DNA of 64,000 nucleotides. Origin: Castor canadensis. Taxonomy: Eukaryota; Chordata; Mammalia; Rodentia; Castoridae. The stretch lies in assembly GCF_047511655.1 (NCBI RefSeq), contig NC_133399.1, positions 5,335,333-5,399,332 of the forward strand, given 5' to 3'. Below are positions 12,051 to 23,789 of this stretch, piece after piece. The position numbers and the translations under genes are program-made. The notes under the pieces were generated by a model. It was given only the letters and a program-made list of their open reading frames with translations, searched no databases and was not told the DNA's origin. Each line of letters begins with the position of its first letter. The stretch's first letter is position 1.

Positions 12051-12262
12051 GGGGGGTGGAACAGGTTTTTTTTTTTTTTGGAAAGTGGGGGGGTGCTAAC
12101 TCAGGGCTTCACATTTGCAAATCAGGCATTCCACCACTTGTGCCACACCTCCAGCCCATTTTGCTCTGGTTGTTTTTGAGGTGGGGTTATGCAAACTGTT
12201 TGTGCTGGCCTGGAACAAAGACCCTGTAGCTCTCAGCCTCCCAAGTAGCTAGGATTACAAAA
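12050..12262 (-). repeat. Dimeric B1-ID SINE
   Basis: Follows a TA repeat and T-runs. It has CTAACTCAGGGCTTC, GCCACACCTCCAGCCC and AAGTAGCTAGGATTACA. Confidence 0.8.
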
Positions 12263-12299
12263 TAAACCCAATGCCTAGAATGTCTTATTTCTTTAGTAA

Positions 12300-12680
12300 A
12301 CTCTGTTGTATTTTCTTTTTAATTTTAACAAGGTTTTATTTTACTTTGATTATATCCATCATACCCTTCCCCCTCCCCAAACTCCTTCCTTTGTGCTGGT
12401 TGTCTCCCTTCCATTTTCATGTTATCTTTTCCCCCTCCATTCTACACGAGATTAAAAAAAAAAAAAAACTTCTGCAATACTTGTCTTCCTGGGTCTGGCT
12501 TATTTTACTTAACATCATGATCTCCATTTCTGTCCATTTGCCTGCAAGTGACATATTTTCCTTCTTTATGTGAGAAATGTTCTAATGTGTCCCTGGGTGA
12601 CATTTTCCTGTTCCATTCATTCATGGATGGGCACCTACTTTCATTCTATAGTTGGGCTGTTGGGAATTGTGAGAACCGTA
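12300..12680 (-). mobile_element. LINE-1 3' UTR and ORF2-end fragment
   Basis: A pyrimidine-rich 3' UTR-like part (CCCTTCCCCCTCCCC) is followed by a poly(A) stretch at 12455-12468, then the ORF2-end fragment that also occurs at 5709 and 21720. Confidence 0.65.
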
Positions 12681-12884
12681 ATATTCTGTGCATGCAGGTG
12701 TCTCTTGTGTGCTGACTTGAATCCTTCATATAAGTCACTAAGAGTGTGATAGCTGGATTCACTATCTTTTAATTACTATGTTTAGATTATTCACAGTTAA
12801 CGACATTAATCAGATTAATGACCATGACATTGCTAAATCCTTTTTATTTCCTTGGTCTTTGTTTATCTTTCCGTTTTGGTTTGG

Positions 12885-13535
12885 TGGTACAGAGATTTGA
12901 ATTCTGTCCCTTACGCCTGCTAGTCAGGCGCTCTACCACTTGAGTTACATGGCCAGTCCTGTTGTGTTTGGTTTTCGTGGTGGTTTTCGTTTATTTCCAC
13001 AGATACTAGAAACAGGCCTTCAGGGAATGGTCCTTCCTCTTCTGCCTCATGTTCGGTGGGATTACAGGCTTGTGTCACCAGTCCTGGTTTAACAAACTCC
13101 TTTATGTCATCTCAGTTCACACCATGTATCCTTTTCCTTTCAATAAAGCGCTTTTTTAAAACAGTTTTTACTGTTGGTGTAGTAAAATATGTAGTAGTAA
13201 AACATTTGTAGTAAAAAATGTAGTTTATTAGGAAGGGAATTTAGTCTAACAGGATAAACCTGAGGGAACAGGAGATAAAAGGGAGAAACATTTCCTGTTC
13301 CTCATGCAGGAAATGGGAATAAAGACTTTTCTTTGGTAGTACTGGGGCTTTAACTCAGGGCCTCTTGCTAGGCAGGCACTCTATCACTCAGCCAGCCCAT
13401 TTTTGTACTGGGTGATTTTAAGATACGGTTTCTGGAACTGTTTGGCCAGGGCTGGTTGCCATCATGGTCCTCCTGATCTCTGCCTCCTGAGTAGCTAGGA
13501 TTACAGGCATATAATCCTTAGCCCCCTGGCTAAGA
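12885..13535 (-). repeat. Two dimeric SINEs with short spacer
   Basis: Copies at about 12885-13090 and 13335-13535. The spacer carries TAGTAAAATATGTAGTAGTA-type AT-rich sequence shared with 6455-6500. Confidence 0.8.
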
Positions 13536-14587
13536 CTCCTTTTAAGAATTCCTGCAAGGCGGTTTTTCTGGTGATTGATGCTGTTGGTCTCAGTCTTCTT
13601 TTTCTCTTCAACCATTATTCAAGTGTTCTCTTTTCAGGTTAATTGATTCTTCTGCTTGCATAAGTGTGCCTTTAGATACTGCTATGGTTTGTATGTGCTT
13701 TGAATGTGTCCCCAAGGGTTCAGGTGTTGGGAATTTGAGCCACCCCGTGGAGCTGCTGAAAGGGGGTGGGGCCCTTCAGAGGCAGAGACTTGCAGGGGTA
13801 TGGTCTCAAGACTGTCCCATCTCTCCTTATGTGGCTTCCTGTCAGGTCATGTGATCACTGCCTCTGTGTCACACTGCTCCATGGTGCTTCCAGTCCTCAG
13901 TAGAGCCCAGCTGATGCCAGTGTCTTGCCCTTAAACCTGTACACTAAGTAAACCTCTGTTGTTTAGGAAGTTCCCATTTCAGGTCTTCTGTACTGGGGAG
14001 AAATGTCCTGTGTAGTTCATATTGGTTGTCAACATGAGTGGGATGAGTGATGCCTACAGTGGTTGTAGGCCACACCCCCTGGGATTGTAGAGAAGGCATT
14101 TCCAGAGAGGACTGGCCCCTGAGGGCTCTAAGTGAGTTAATGGATTAATCATCTCCTTAATTTTTTTGTGATCCTTGGATCCTTTTTAATTCTTTATTGT
14201 TACTATTTTTAACCATGTATCCTTTTCCTAGTTTTCTTTTGCTCTTTTATTCTATGCCCATTTCAGCGTTAACATACTTGTTTTAAAGTCCTTGTGTAGT
14301 TGCTCAGTGTTTGAGGTATCCCAAATGTGGTATATTAATGAGTCATGTCTTCCTCAGTCTCTATATTCCGTGATTTTGGTGTTGTGTAAAAGTGGAAATT
14401 TGGATAGTCTAACTAGATAAACTAGAAATCAGATTTTCCTCCTAGTTTTTCTTGAAGGTTTTTGTTGAAGGTTGTAGTTGTTAGTTTAGAGAATTTTCTA
14501 TAGTATTTTTGGCAGTATCCCTTGTGATGTATACTCATTAAAGTTTTTTCTTTGGCTTCTTATTTATTTGTTTGTTTATTTATTTAT

Positions 14588-14795
14588 TTATGGTACCATG
14601 GTTTGAACTCAGGGCCTCACACTTGCCATGCAGGTGCTCTACCACGAGACACTTCACCAGCCCCATTTTGTGTTGTATATTTTTGAGATAGGGTCTCGAA
14701 CATTTTGCCCAGGCTGGCTGCATACCGTAATTCTCCTGATGTCTGCCTCCTGAGTATCTAGTATTATAGGTATGAGCCACTGGCACCTGGCTCTT
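14588..14795 (-). repeat. Dimeric B1-ID SINE
   Basis: GTACCATGGTTTGAACTCAG through CCTGAGTATCTAGTATTATA, preceded by TTTA repeats. Confidence 0.85.
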
Positions 14796-15600
14796 TGTAA
14801 CTTCCATATGATCATACATGTTATTAATGCATCATTTCTCTGGTTCCATCCATTTACTTCCAAACAACAAAATTTCATTCTTCATTGCTGAATAAAATTC
14901 CATTATATATAAAATCCACATTTTCTCAATCCATTCATTATTTGTGGTATCTGGGTTGTGTCTGTCCCTTGGCTGTATGAATAGTGTTGCTATAAACATG
15001 GCTGTGCAAGTGTCTTTATTGTAACCTGACATATTCCTTTGGGTGTATGCCTGTTTGCATTATTGCTGGATCATATGACAGTTCTATTTTTAGTTTTTTG
15101 AGGAGTCACCATACTGTTTTTCCATAGTGGTTGTACTAATTATTTACATTCCCACCAGCAGTGTATAAGGGTTCCTTTTCCCCCACATCCTCGCCAATAT
15201 TTGTTGTTTGAATTCTTGATGATAGCCATTCTAACAGGAGTGAGGAAAATCTTAACCTGGTTTTGATTTTCATTTCCTTTTTGTCCAGGGAGATTGAGAA
15301 TTTCTTCATGTGTTTTTTGGCCATTTTTTCTTCTTTGTGAAATTTCAGTTCAATTCAATACCCATTTCTTCATTGTGTCATTATTTGTTTGGTAATTTAA
15401 TTTTGTGACCACCATGAAAATTCTGGTTATTCATCCCTTGTGTGGTGTACAGGTGGCAAAGATTTTCTCCCATTCTGTGGGCTGTCTCATAAGTCTGGTG
15501 ACAATTTCCTTTGCTGTAAAGAAGTTTTTTAGTTTCATTTAGTCCCATTTGTCAGTCCTTTCTCTTAATTGCTGAGCAGTTTGAGTTCTATTGGTCAAGT
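14790..15600 (-). mobile_element. LINE-1 ORF2 3'-end fragment
   Basis: Minus-strand text such as NNEWIEKMWILYIMEFYSAM and MAKKHMKKF marks the ORF2 C-terminal region. Homology to the L1 at 48.7-49.5 kb continues to about 15590. Many indels are present. Confidence 0.88.
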
Positions 15601-16930
15601 GGTAGAGCACTCCCTTCCTCCTAGGTGAGTTGCTTGGAATCACTTTTCCAGTGCTCTGAGGTTGAGCTCTGCCAGGGGTTGGGTTAGGTGTAGGTCACTT
15701 CTGCACCTTGTTCAAATTCGTCTCAGGTTTCACAAAAGGAGTTGGAGAGGACAGCATGCAGGACCTCCCCTCACCCACCTCTGAACAGGGGAAGCAATGC
15801 TGACCACAACAGAGTTATTTTCTGCCTGGGATCTTAGACTGTGCCCCCTGGGGTGCAGCAGGTATCAGAGTTGTACCGTATATGAATTGCTCCCTGAGTT
15901 ATGGTAGAGTGTGCAGTCCATTCTGCATGTGCACCCCAGAGGATGTAGTGAGTGCCGGGGTGATGGCCAGTGTCAACCACAGCAAACCCTTCTAGGAATG
16001 GACTGTGGACAGTGCCAGGTGGGTTACATTCTCTCCAAACAGATTCCCTGCAGCAAAATGTCCCATTGCTTGTGTCAGAGGCATTCCCCCAAACTACACC
16101 TGTCTCCTTTGTCCACCACTGACACAGTCAGTGTGGTTGTGGGTCCTCGAGTGTGGTGCACTTTAGTCCCTGCCAATAGGACCCTTATCAGGATGGCTCC
16201 TGCCTGCAGTACATGAGGATTTATGAGAGGTGCAATGAGTTTTCTCTAAACCAAATTGCTGTGCAGGCTCTGCATCACCTGTTTATTTAAACTCTCTGTG
16301 TGCAGGGTGCAGCCTTCTGTACCATGTAGGACTCTTTTCCTATTCCCTTCCCCCTTGCAGGGGAGAATCCCCTTCCATCCCTACCACAGTGCCCAACCCC
16401 AGGAGCTGGGGCATTCCACTCTCTTCCCTTCTTCTCCCTGGTCTTTTTTCTGTGCTCAGTTTCTGTGCCCACCCACAGCCTCTCACTCCAGGAGCTGTCC
16501 CTCCCCTGTTGCTTTGTTTCCATCCTGCAGAGGAGCAAACTCATGCTGTTTTGTCTCTGTTCTGCTATCCTGGAGCCTCTCCCTTATGTTACTGTCCCTT
16601 TCTATGGCCTTTTCTTTTGCTATTTTTTCACTCCAAAGATATCTGACAACCAGTACTTGTCAAAGAGTTCAGTTTCATGTTTTCTGTTTTAATGCATAAT
16701 TTGATTACTATTTGTGGACAAGGAGACTCTGCATTTTTCAAAAAAGTACATACCAGTTTGTCCTTGTACTGTGTATGAAAGAGATGGTTATTTCATCTAT
16801 TACTGTCAATGTCTGCTCTATTGTGGATCAGCTTTCTGTTTCCATGTGGATTCACTGAAGACTGCTTTCCTTTCCTGTGGTCTGTGTTCATCTCCACATT
16901 CATATTGTAGTGTGTTGAGTAGTGGATTAT
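15600..16930. other. No gene supported; unassigned sequence
   Basis: Unlike the rest of intron 1 and without a second copy in the window. Frames of 101 (15911) and 147 (16256) codons exist on the + strand; the latter is pyrimidine-rich, overlaps other open frames and has no domain. I see no splice-supported gene. Confidence 0.4.
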
Positions 16931-17217
16931 GTTAGTCAGCTTTCTTTCACTGTGACAAGATACCTGAGATAAACAACTGAAAGATGGAAAGATTTATTTT
17001 ATTTTGACTCCTGTTTTTGAAGGTTCATCTGCTGGTCCCATGGCTTTGGGCCAACGTCATGGTGTGGAGGAGGCTGTTCATCGGAGGGCAGCTTGGACGC
17101 TAAGGGAGATTAAGAGGAAGAGGACAAGACTCTTGGAGGACCTACCTCTGTGATCTACATCCTTCAAGTAGTCCCCACCTCCTGCAGGCCCTAACCCATT
17201 AGTAAATTCATTCATTT
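16930..17217. repeat. Older interspersed repeat, left half, split by solo LTR B
   Basis: Begins GTTAGTCAGCTTTCTTTCAC with text on passing into a GTCCCCACCTCCTGCAGG segment. The right half resumes at 18080 (ATGAGATCAGAGCCCTC to about 18165). I recognise it as a dispersed mammalian repeat but cannot name the family. A related tail is seen at 33800-33965 and 47390-47430. Confidence 0.55.
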
Positions 17218-18075
17218 ATTGGAGGGGGCGCTGTTTTCTCGCTCCCTCCTTTGTTGGAGCGAGCTTTCTCTCTCGCTCTTGGTTATTACTGAACCTAACT
17301 GGGCTTAACTGGGGGTGACTGGAGATTCAGAAAAGACACAGAATAGACAGACAGACAGAAAGTGGGGTCAAGTGTGTTGAGCACTCGGGTTGAGACGCAA
17401 AACCCTCATTGCTTCTTTTCTCTATCTTTATTCTAAGGCCTTACTACTTGCAGTTCTTTAAAACCTTGCTTAAAAACCCTTTCCTTAGACTCACTCTGTC
17501 CCATGTTTTCTCTTAGCTGTTCCTTGGCATAATCTCCTGAAGTTTTTTGCCCTCAGGTTTGCACTATCCCATCTCTCTTTAGCTTTCTTAAAGCCTCGGT
17601 GCTCAGACTTGTTCTTTCTTTGGCTTTTCTTTAGCTTAGCTTTTCTAAGGCTTATGTTAAAATTTTTGGTGCAGACTTCCTATCAACCCCTCTTTTGCCA
17701 TTCCCCTTTAGCAATCTTTTCCCCTTCAGCAATCTTTTCCCTTCCAAAAGCTTCCCACACCAAAAAGCCAAAAGCCAAAAGCAAAAGCGAAAGCCAAAAA
17801 ACCCAAGCCAAAGCCCCAAGTAAAAGCCAAGGGCAAAAAAACCCCTCTTCCTCCTTCAGGCGTCTTTTATAAACAGGGAGGTGCAGCAGCTCTCAGGCAA
17901 GGGCATGACATTGTAACAGGAGAAACCTGCATTCCTGCTTCTCTGAACGGCAAACAACTTAGGAGAAACAGCTGTTCTGCTTCCAGGGCTGTGCCAATCT
18001 CAGAAAAGCAGGTGAGCTGCATCTCACCTTGCTTGTGTGCAATTCTCATAGGCTTTCCATAATCTGCTCTCCACA
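17218..18075 (-). mobile_element. Solo LTR, copy B (same family)
   Basis: It is flanked by an exact 4-bp duplication ATTT (17214-17217 and 18076-18079). On the minus strand it begins TGTGGA. It has TATAAAAG (complement of 17864-17871) and AATAAAG (complement of 17426-17432), the promoter and poly(A) signal expected of an LTR. It is inserted within an older interspersed repeat that resumes at 18080. Length is 858 bp. Confidence 0.8.
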
Positions 18076-18846
18076 ATTTATGAGATCAGAGCCCTCGTGT
18101 CCAGTTGCTTCCCAAGAGACCCACCTCTGAACTCTGCTGCATGTAGGACCAAGCTGTCAATAGATGAGTCTTTGGGGGACATTCCAGATACAATTGGGAG
18201 TAAGAAGTTTTGATAAAATAATAAGAATAAAATTACAATTTACAACTTTGGAAAAAAAGGTTAAAAACACAAAAATTGTGACTAGAAGTGTTACATATTA
18301 TCAGACCACCTCCATAGATGTTCATCATCTGAAGTGTATTTTGAGGGTTCATCAGGTAAGCTGATGTAGAAACTTTGAAGTCTTGTGAGTTCAACAAGCA
18401 GCATATTGTGGACATACACTGTTGGGAACACTGAGCCCTTCTTTACACTCCGGCTGATGAGCTCCATCCCTGTGGTAGTTCCCTTGTACTGGCAAAGGTT
18501 GAGCGTTGTCCTCAGGCATTCATGAGATTGAGCCATCTCAGGATGGCTGCTGTTAATGCTCTGTGCTCACTACATAGTAAGACTTTCTCATGAGAGGTGC
18601 TGCAGATCTAGTGTATGGTGGTTGGGATGATCCTGCTCTGCTGTTGCTTCATCACATGGTTCTAATGTAGTATTAGAATTGCTGTGAGATACAGTGTGAA
18701 TTTGGATAGAGGGTAAACTGGGATGACTAGGACATGGAGTGACCCTGTAAGGATTACTGCATTACGTGAGCTGCTTATGAGTGGAGTGTAGATTTCCAGT
18801 GGTGTGAGTCTCATTCTTCCACCTGGAAATCTTTGGAGTATTTTAG

Positions 18847-18939
18847 GATTCAGTGATCTTTGAGGATGTCACTGTGAACTTTACCATGCAATCTCTACAG
18901 AGATCTTATGGAGAATCTTGAGGAACCTGGCTTCTGTAG
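18847..18939 (+). pseudogene. KRAB-A exon with 34-nt deletion
   Basis: The acceptor TTTTAG ends at 18846. The opening codons match the KRAB exon at 43630, but the stretch encoding EEW through SQK is missing, leaving 93 nt instead of 127 and shifting the frame. The donor is GCAAGG rather than GTAAGG. It belongs to the copy served by the promoter at 9.4-9.6 kb. Confidence 0.85.
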
Positions 18940-19184
18940 GCAAGGGTGACAGTGTTCCTTTTATGAGTCAGTGAGAGAACCAGTGGTTTGTGGACATCAG
19001 TACTGCTCTGTAGTTTGCTGTACTACAGAGCAAACTACATAGTACACATAGTACTGCTATGTGTAAAGAGGAAACTTGGGTGGGAGTATATATAGGCCCA
19101 ACCCTGCAATATTACCAGTTTGGGAGGGTGATATTGGAAAGATCAAGATTTAATATCATTGTAGGCAAACGGTTCACCCAACCT

Positions 19185-19405
19185 CATATCAACCAATGGC
19201 TGGACATGGTAGTGAGCTGCTGTCATTCCAACTACAGGAGCAAGTACAAATAGTAGAATTGCAGTCAACTCAGGATAAAATGAGACCCTATCTCAAAAAT
19301 AACCAACACCAAGAAGGGTTGGAAGAGTGGATCATGTGGTAACATGCTTGCCTAGCAAGCCCAAATCCCTGAGTTCAACCCCCCAGTACTGCCAAGAAAA
19401 AAAAA
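19185..19405 (+). repeat. Dimeric B1-ID SINE
   Basis: The right half has CTTGCCTAGCAAGCCC and GAGTTCAACCCCCCAGTACT with a long A-rich tail. It lies in the intron between KZNF pseudo-exons. Confidence 0.8.
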
Positions 19406-19520
19406 AGAAAAAGAAAAGAAGCCAAAGAAAATTTGAATGTACCAAGAATGGTTTCATTATACCATCAACCTGCCTAAAATCTGATAGATTATGAATAATT
19501 TTTCTGTGTCATCATTTTAG

Positions 19521-19581
19521 GGAAGAACCAGAAAAACAGGAACACTGAAGGTAGCAGCAGACATTGGAGAAGAAATCAAAG
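19521..19581 (+). pseudogene. KZNF linker exon, donor destroyed
   Basis: The acceptor ATTTTAG ends at 19520. The exon aligns over 61 nt with 44276-44336, but the donor dinucleotide reads AC in place of GT. It follows the broken KRAB exon at 18847 by the spacing seen in the intact gene. Confidence 0.75.
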
Positions 19582-19879
19582 ACAATTGCCTTTGACAAAA
19601 CAAATCAGTATACTACAAGAATTCCGTAGTGACAAGAATTTTTAAAAGTGAGCCAATAAGCCAGTGAGCTTCAAATTGACTGAACCTGAGAAAATTTCCT
19701 ACAAAAGTGCATACAGTTTGAACATATAGTATTGGGTAATGCAAATCCTGAATTGTTCTGATATTGAAAACAGTAACAACATGCCACTGTGACACCTATT
19801 GGTTCAGTGTACACAAATGTTGTTACATGCAGTAAAAATCAGGGCAGTACAAATTTACCTTAAGTGTTTTGGGTTTAAT

Positions 19880-20145
19880 GTAAGTGCTGTGGCCCATCTC
19901 TGTAATCCTAGTTGCCTGGGTGGCCAAGATTGGGAGCATTGTGGTTCAAGGCCGGCTTGGGGAAAAAAGCTAGATCCTATGTAAAGAGTAACCAACTCTG
20001 ATAGGTTACTGGAATCAGATCCTATGTTCCCCCACCCATGGAAAATGGCACACTATGCAAAACAGGCTGTTGGAGTGGCTCAACTGTTAAGAGGGCCTGC
20101 CTAGCACGCAGAAGGCCTAGAGTTCAACCACCAGTGTGGTTTAAA
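19880..20145 (+). repeat. Dimeric B1-ID SINE
   Basis: TCTGTAATCCTAGTTGCC in the left half and GTTGGAGTGGCTCAACTG in the right half. Confidence 0.75.
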
Positions 20146-20404
20146 ACAAAAGTGAATTTTTTGTGTGTTTACAAAATCTTCAGGGTATCACATTTTGCAT
20201 ATACAAATGTTCCAAGAGACACAATGCTTTAGTCCCAGGATTTTACATGAAGAACACTAAAGAACATTAAAAATGAAGTACACAGTAAAAGTAATATAGA
20301 CAGATAATTTGATCAGCTGTGTTATATGCATGTATAGAAATATCACATTGAAATGCCTATGTGCAGTTATTTTTTTAAAAAAGGATAAAATAAAAACCAA
20401 TCAT

Positions 20405-20712
20405 AAAAGACTTATAAAATCAATGTTGGTGGCACATACCTGTAATTCCTTGTAGTCATAAGGCTGTCACACATGGTTCAGAAGTTTGAGGCCAGCCTGA
20501 GCCACACAGAAACAATCTTAAAAGTAAACAAACAGATGTGAAAGAAGGATTCAGTTCTTGCAAAATAGTGACCTTGGAAACAGTATTAAGAAACCCCACA
20601 TGACTAACTTTTTTTCTTTTTTGTTCTTTTTCTGATAATAGGGAGTGAACCCAGGGTTTCAGGCTTGCTAGACAGGCGCTATGCCACTTAAGCTCTGTCC
20701 CCAAGGCCTGAA
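20405..20712. repeat. SINE fragments, one per strand
   Basis: A plus-strand B1-type fragment at about 20420-20530 (GAGGCCAGCCTGAGCCACA) and a minus-strand ID-like fragment at about 20625-20710. Confidence 0.65.
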
Positions 20713-20846
20713 TACCATCATTTTGATAATAACCATCCTCAGGTCATTCTGCAAAGCATTCAGTCCATTCATGTTCAAAAATTATTAGGGTACATAAATC
20801 AGTCAGTTAAATAATAATGGGATAATGTACCTCCCATTTTGCACAG

Positions 20847-20880
20847 TTGTGAAGTAGTCAAGAGACTCTGTGAACATATG
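20847..20880 (+). pseudogene. Stub of a KZNF finger exon cut by a rearrangement
   Basis: The acceptor TTTTGCACAG ends at 20846 and about 30 nt match the start of the finger exons at 45193 and 58298. The sequence then switches to intron-1 sequence matching about 40005 onward. No fingers remain, so this cassette cannot encode a zinc-finger protein. Confidence 0.75.
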
Positions 20881-21715
20881 AAGGGAGTTTCCTGATGTTG
20901 GAAACAATGTCTCTGCTGTAACCTGGTCCTGAACCAGGTTCTGAGAACTGGTGGGAAATCCCTCCTTTTGGGTACTTTCTACATGGCCTCCCCATGGGTA
21001 CACGTTTCAGGATGAAGCACAATGGGAGAATGGGTCCCTCAGACGTAATTGGTATTGTCTTTGGCCTGTCTGCACACAGTGTTTACAAATGAAATGCAGA
21101 TGGCAGTGGGACCTGAGCTTATTGCAGAGGCGGGACAGCCCCAAGTGCAAGTCTGTGGGATCTCATGCTTTCTAGGGAGGAACAAACAGGAGGAGAAAGA
21201 AGGGGAGAGGAGGGCGATGGAGGGGCAGCATGATGTCCTGGAAAGTATTCTAATACTTTCCTTGGGGTCACCTGCCCTTTGGGAGACAGTAAAGGACAAG
21301 TCCTGTGCTAGCTCAGGCTGGGAGTGGTCAGAGATGAGAGGCCTGGAGGGAGGAGAGAAAGTTTGGAAAGTGGCTAGCACAGATCTATTTCTGCTGATCG
21401 ATTTTGGTCATGCCTTTGAGGCAAAAAGTAGGAATTTGGAAAGTATGTCTTTATTTTAGGTTGAAAAATTGCATTTCCCCTGAGTTCACAGGCAGGTGTT
21501 TCCTTGCTCTTGGTGCTTCCCCAGGATAGAAAGCTTTGTGACATGGGACTTCATTAATCATTACTGTTGACAGGACTCCACATCTTCAGATGTTTGCTTT
21601 TGCCTGCAGGTGGTTGTTCTGGACAGAATGTCACTTGTGGCAGTTGACATAACCTGTGAGGGACAGTCAGAAATATTGACGATTGCTTAATCGAGGCAGA
21701 GAAAAACATTTCTGA
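20880..21715 (+). other. Intron-1 sequence of a promoter-less cassette
   Basis: The sequence starts at the motif GTTTCCTGATG, found in the intact gene about 310 bp after exon 1, and aligns with 40005-40830. No CCAAT boxes or exon 1 precede it. The 136-residue frame at 21049-21459 lies in this intron-like sequence and has no recognisable domain. Confidence 0.65.
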
Positions 21716-21845
21716 TTTTCAGGCTTTATTTTGGTGTGTAATATTCTATTGTGTGTATACCCCACATTTTCCCTATTTGTTCATCCATTGATGGGTCCCC
21801 TAGTCTGAGTCCATAGTTGGGCTGTTGTGAACTGTGAGTACCACA
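21715..21845 (-). mobile_element. LINE-1 ORF2-end fragment (short)
   Basis: Contains GTAATATTCTATTGTGTGTA and the following target-like text shared with 5815 and 12575. It is the left edge of the third copy of the duplicated intron segment. Confidence 0.55.
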
Positions 21846-22054
21846 GTGCAGGTGTGCATGCAGCTCTCTCTTGTGTGCTGACTTGGATCATTCAGGTGAG
21901 TGCCTATAGATGTGAAAGCTGGAGTCACTGTCTTTTAATTATTATGTTTAGATTTTTAACATTTAATGTGATTGTTGGTATAATTGGATTGTTACCTAAA
22001 ACATTCCTAATTGTTTCCTACTTGATGTTGTTTTTCTTCTTTTTCTTTCTTGTT

Positions 22055-22280
22055 TGTTTTGTAGTACAGATGTTTTAATTCAGGCCTTCAAGCTTGCTAG
22101 ACAGGCACTGTACCACTAGAGTGATATGCCCAGTCCTGTTGGGTTTTTTTTCCTATTTATTTCCCCAGATATTGGAGACAGGATCTTGCTGTGTAGCTCA
22201 ACCTGGCCTTGAAGGAAATATCCTTTCTCCTCTGCCTCCTGGATTGCAGGTTTGCGCCTCTACTCCTGGTTAACTCTCCC
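22055..22280 (-). repeat. Dimeric B1-ID SINE
   Basis: GTAGTACAGATGTTTTAATT, CTAGACAGGCACTGTACCAC and a B1 part ending CCTGGATTGCAGG. Confidence 0.75.
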
Positions 22281-23579
22281 TTTTTGTAATCCCAGTTCAC
22301 ACCCTATATCATTTCTCTTTCAAGAGAGAACTTTTTTTTTTTACAATTCTTTCTTTGTTGTAGTAAGAGTAATAGTAAAGTTTATTAGTGGGGGAACATG
22401 AGAAAAAAAAGGAGGAAACATTTCCTGTTTCCCATGTAGGAAATGGGAGTAAAGATTCCTTTTTTTTATAACAATTCTTATAAGGCAGTTTTGCTGGTGA
22501 TCCATGCTTTTGCTGTTACTCTTATATTTCTCTCCAACTGTGTAATTTCTAGTGGTTTGTTTTCATGTTAACTGATCCTTTTTTCCTGCTTGCCTAAGTG
22601 TGTCTTTAGACACTGCAATGGTTTGTATGGGTTTTAAACCCAAGGGTTCAGGTGTTGGGAATTTGGTCCCCTGGGTAGGGGGTGCTCAAAGGGGGTGGAA
22701 CATTTCACAGGTGGGGACTAATACAGGGGTGTCACAAGACTGGCCCTTCTTTGCTCTTTGGCTTCCTGTCAGGCCACATGACTGCTTTCTCTGTCCCACA
22801 CTGTTGCCATGGTGCTGACTGCCATGCAGTCCTCAGCAGAGCCCAGCTGATGCCAGTGCTGTGCCCTTGAACCTCCATAGCTGTGAGCTAAGTAAACCTT
22901 TGTTGTTTGGGAGGTTTCCCATTTCAGGTCTTCTGTGCTGAAGAGAAGCGTACTATGTGGTTCACATTGGTTGTCAACATGACTGGGTTGATTGATGCTT
23001 AGGGCATTACTATGGCACATCTCTGGGGGTGTCTGGGAGGGCTTTTGCAGAGAGGATTGGATCCTGAGGGCTCTGGCCGAATTAAGGGATTACTCATCTC
23101 CTTAATGTTTTGTGGTCCTGAGATCCTTTTTCATCTTTTGATATTATTTTAATCATAATCCTTTTCCCAGTTTCCTTTTATTCTTTTCATTCTTTCTATA
23201 CCCATTTGAGCGTTAAGACACTTGTTTTGGAGTCCTTGCCTAGTAACTCAATGTCTGAGGTTTCTCAAAGATGGTATATTAATGAGCCATGTCTTCCTGA
23301 TTCTCTATATTCTGTGATTTTGTTGTAGCACTAGAAAACTGTCCACTTTTTAAACTTTTCAAAATGCTGTTAGATCTGTACAAAGTGGAAATCAGATTCT
23401 GGTCCTAGTTTTACTGTTCTTTGTTGAACTTTTTATTTGTTTTTCAGATAATTTTCAAGGTTTTTGTTTTGTTTTGTTTTTATTGTTTTTTTTTGCGGTG
23501 ACAGTATTCCTTGTGATGTGTACTCATTAAAGTTTGATCCTTGGCTTCTTTCTTTCTTTCTTTAATATTCTTATTTGTC

Positions 23580-23788
23580 CTTGGTGGTAAAGAGGTTTGA
23601 ACTCAGGACCTCATGCCTGGTAGGCATGCACTGTACCACTTGAACCACTCCACTAGGCATTTTTTGTGTTGGCTATTTTCAGGGTAGGTTTTCCTGAACT
23701 ACTTTCCGGTCTGGCTTTGAACCGTGATCCTCCTGATCTCTGTCTCCCAACAGCTAGATTATAGGCATGAGTGCACCTGGTTCTTTTT
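23580..23788 (-). repeat. Dimeric B1-ID SINE
   Basis: GAGGTTTGAACTCAGGACCT through GATCCTCCTGATCTCTG. Confidence 0.8.
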
Positions 23789-23789
23789 A

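Larger units (their letters stand above)
12460..15420. repeat. Intronic segment duplication, copy 2
   Basis: Same component order as 5706-8790, with SINEs at 12885, 13335 and 14588 and the older repeat near 13680. It lies in intron 1 of the cassette whose promoter is at 9.4-9.6 kb, so this is probably the ancestral position in intron 1. Confidence 0.75.

Noticed and set aside
16256..16699. 147-codon +strand frame with hydrophobic character
   Set aside because: Pyrimidine-rich DNA yields Leu, Phe, Ser and Pro codons in all frames, three frames are open at once, and no domain or second copy is seen.
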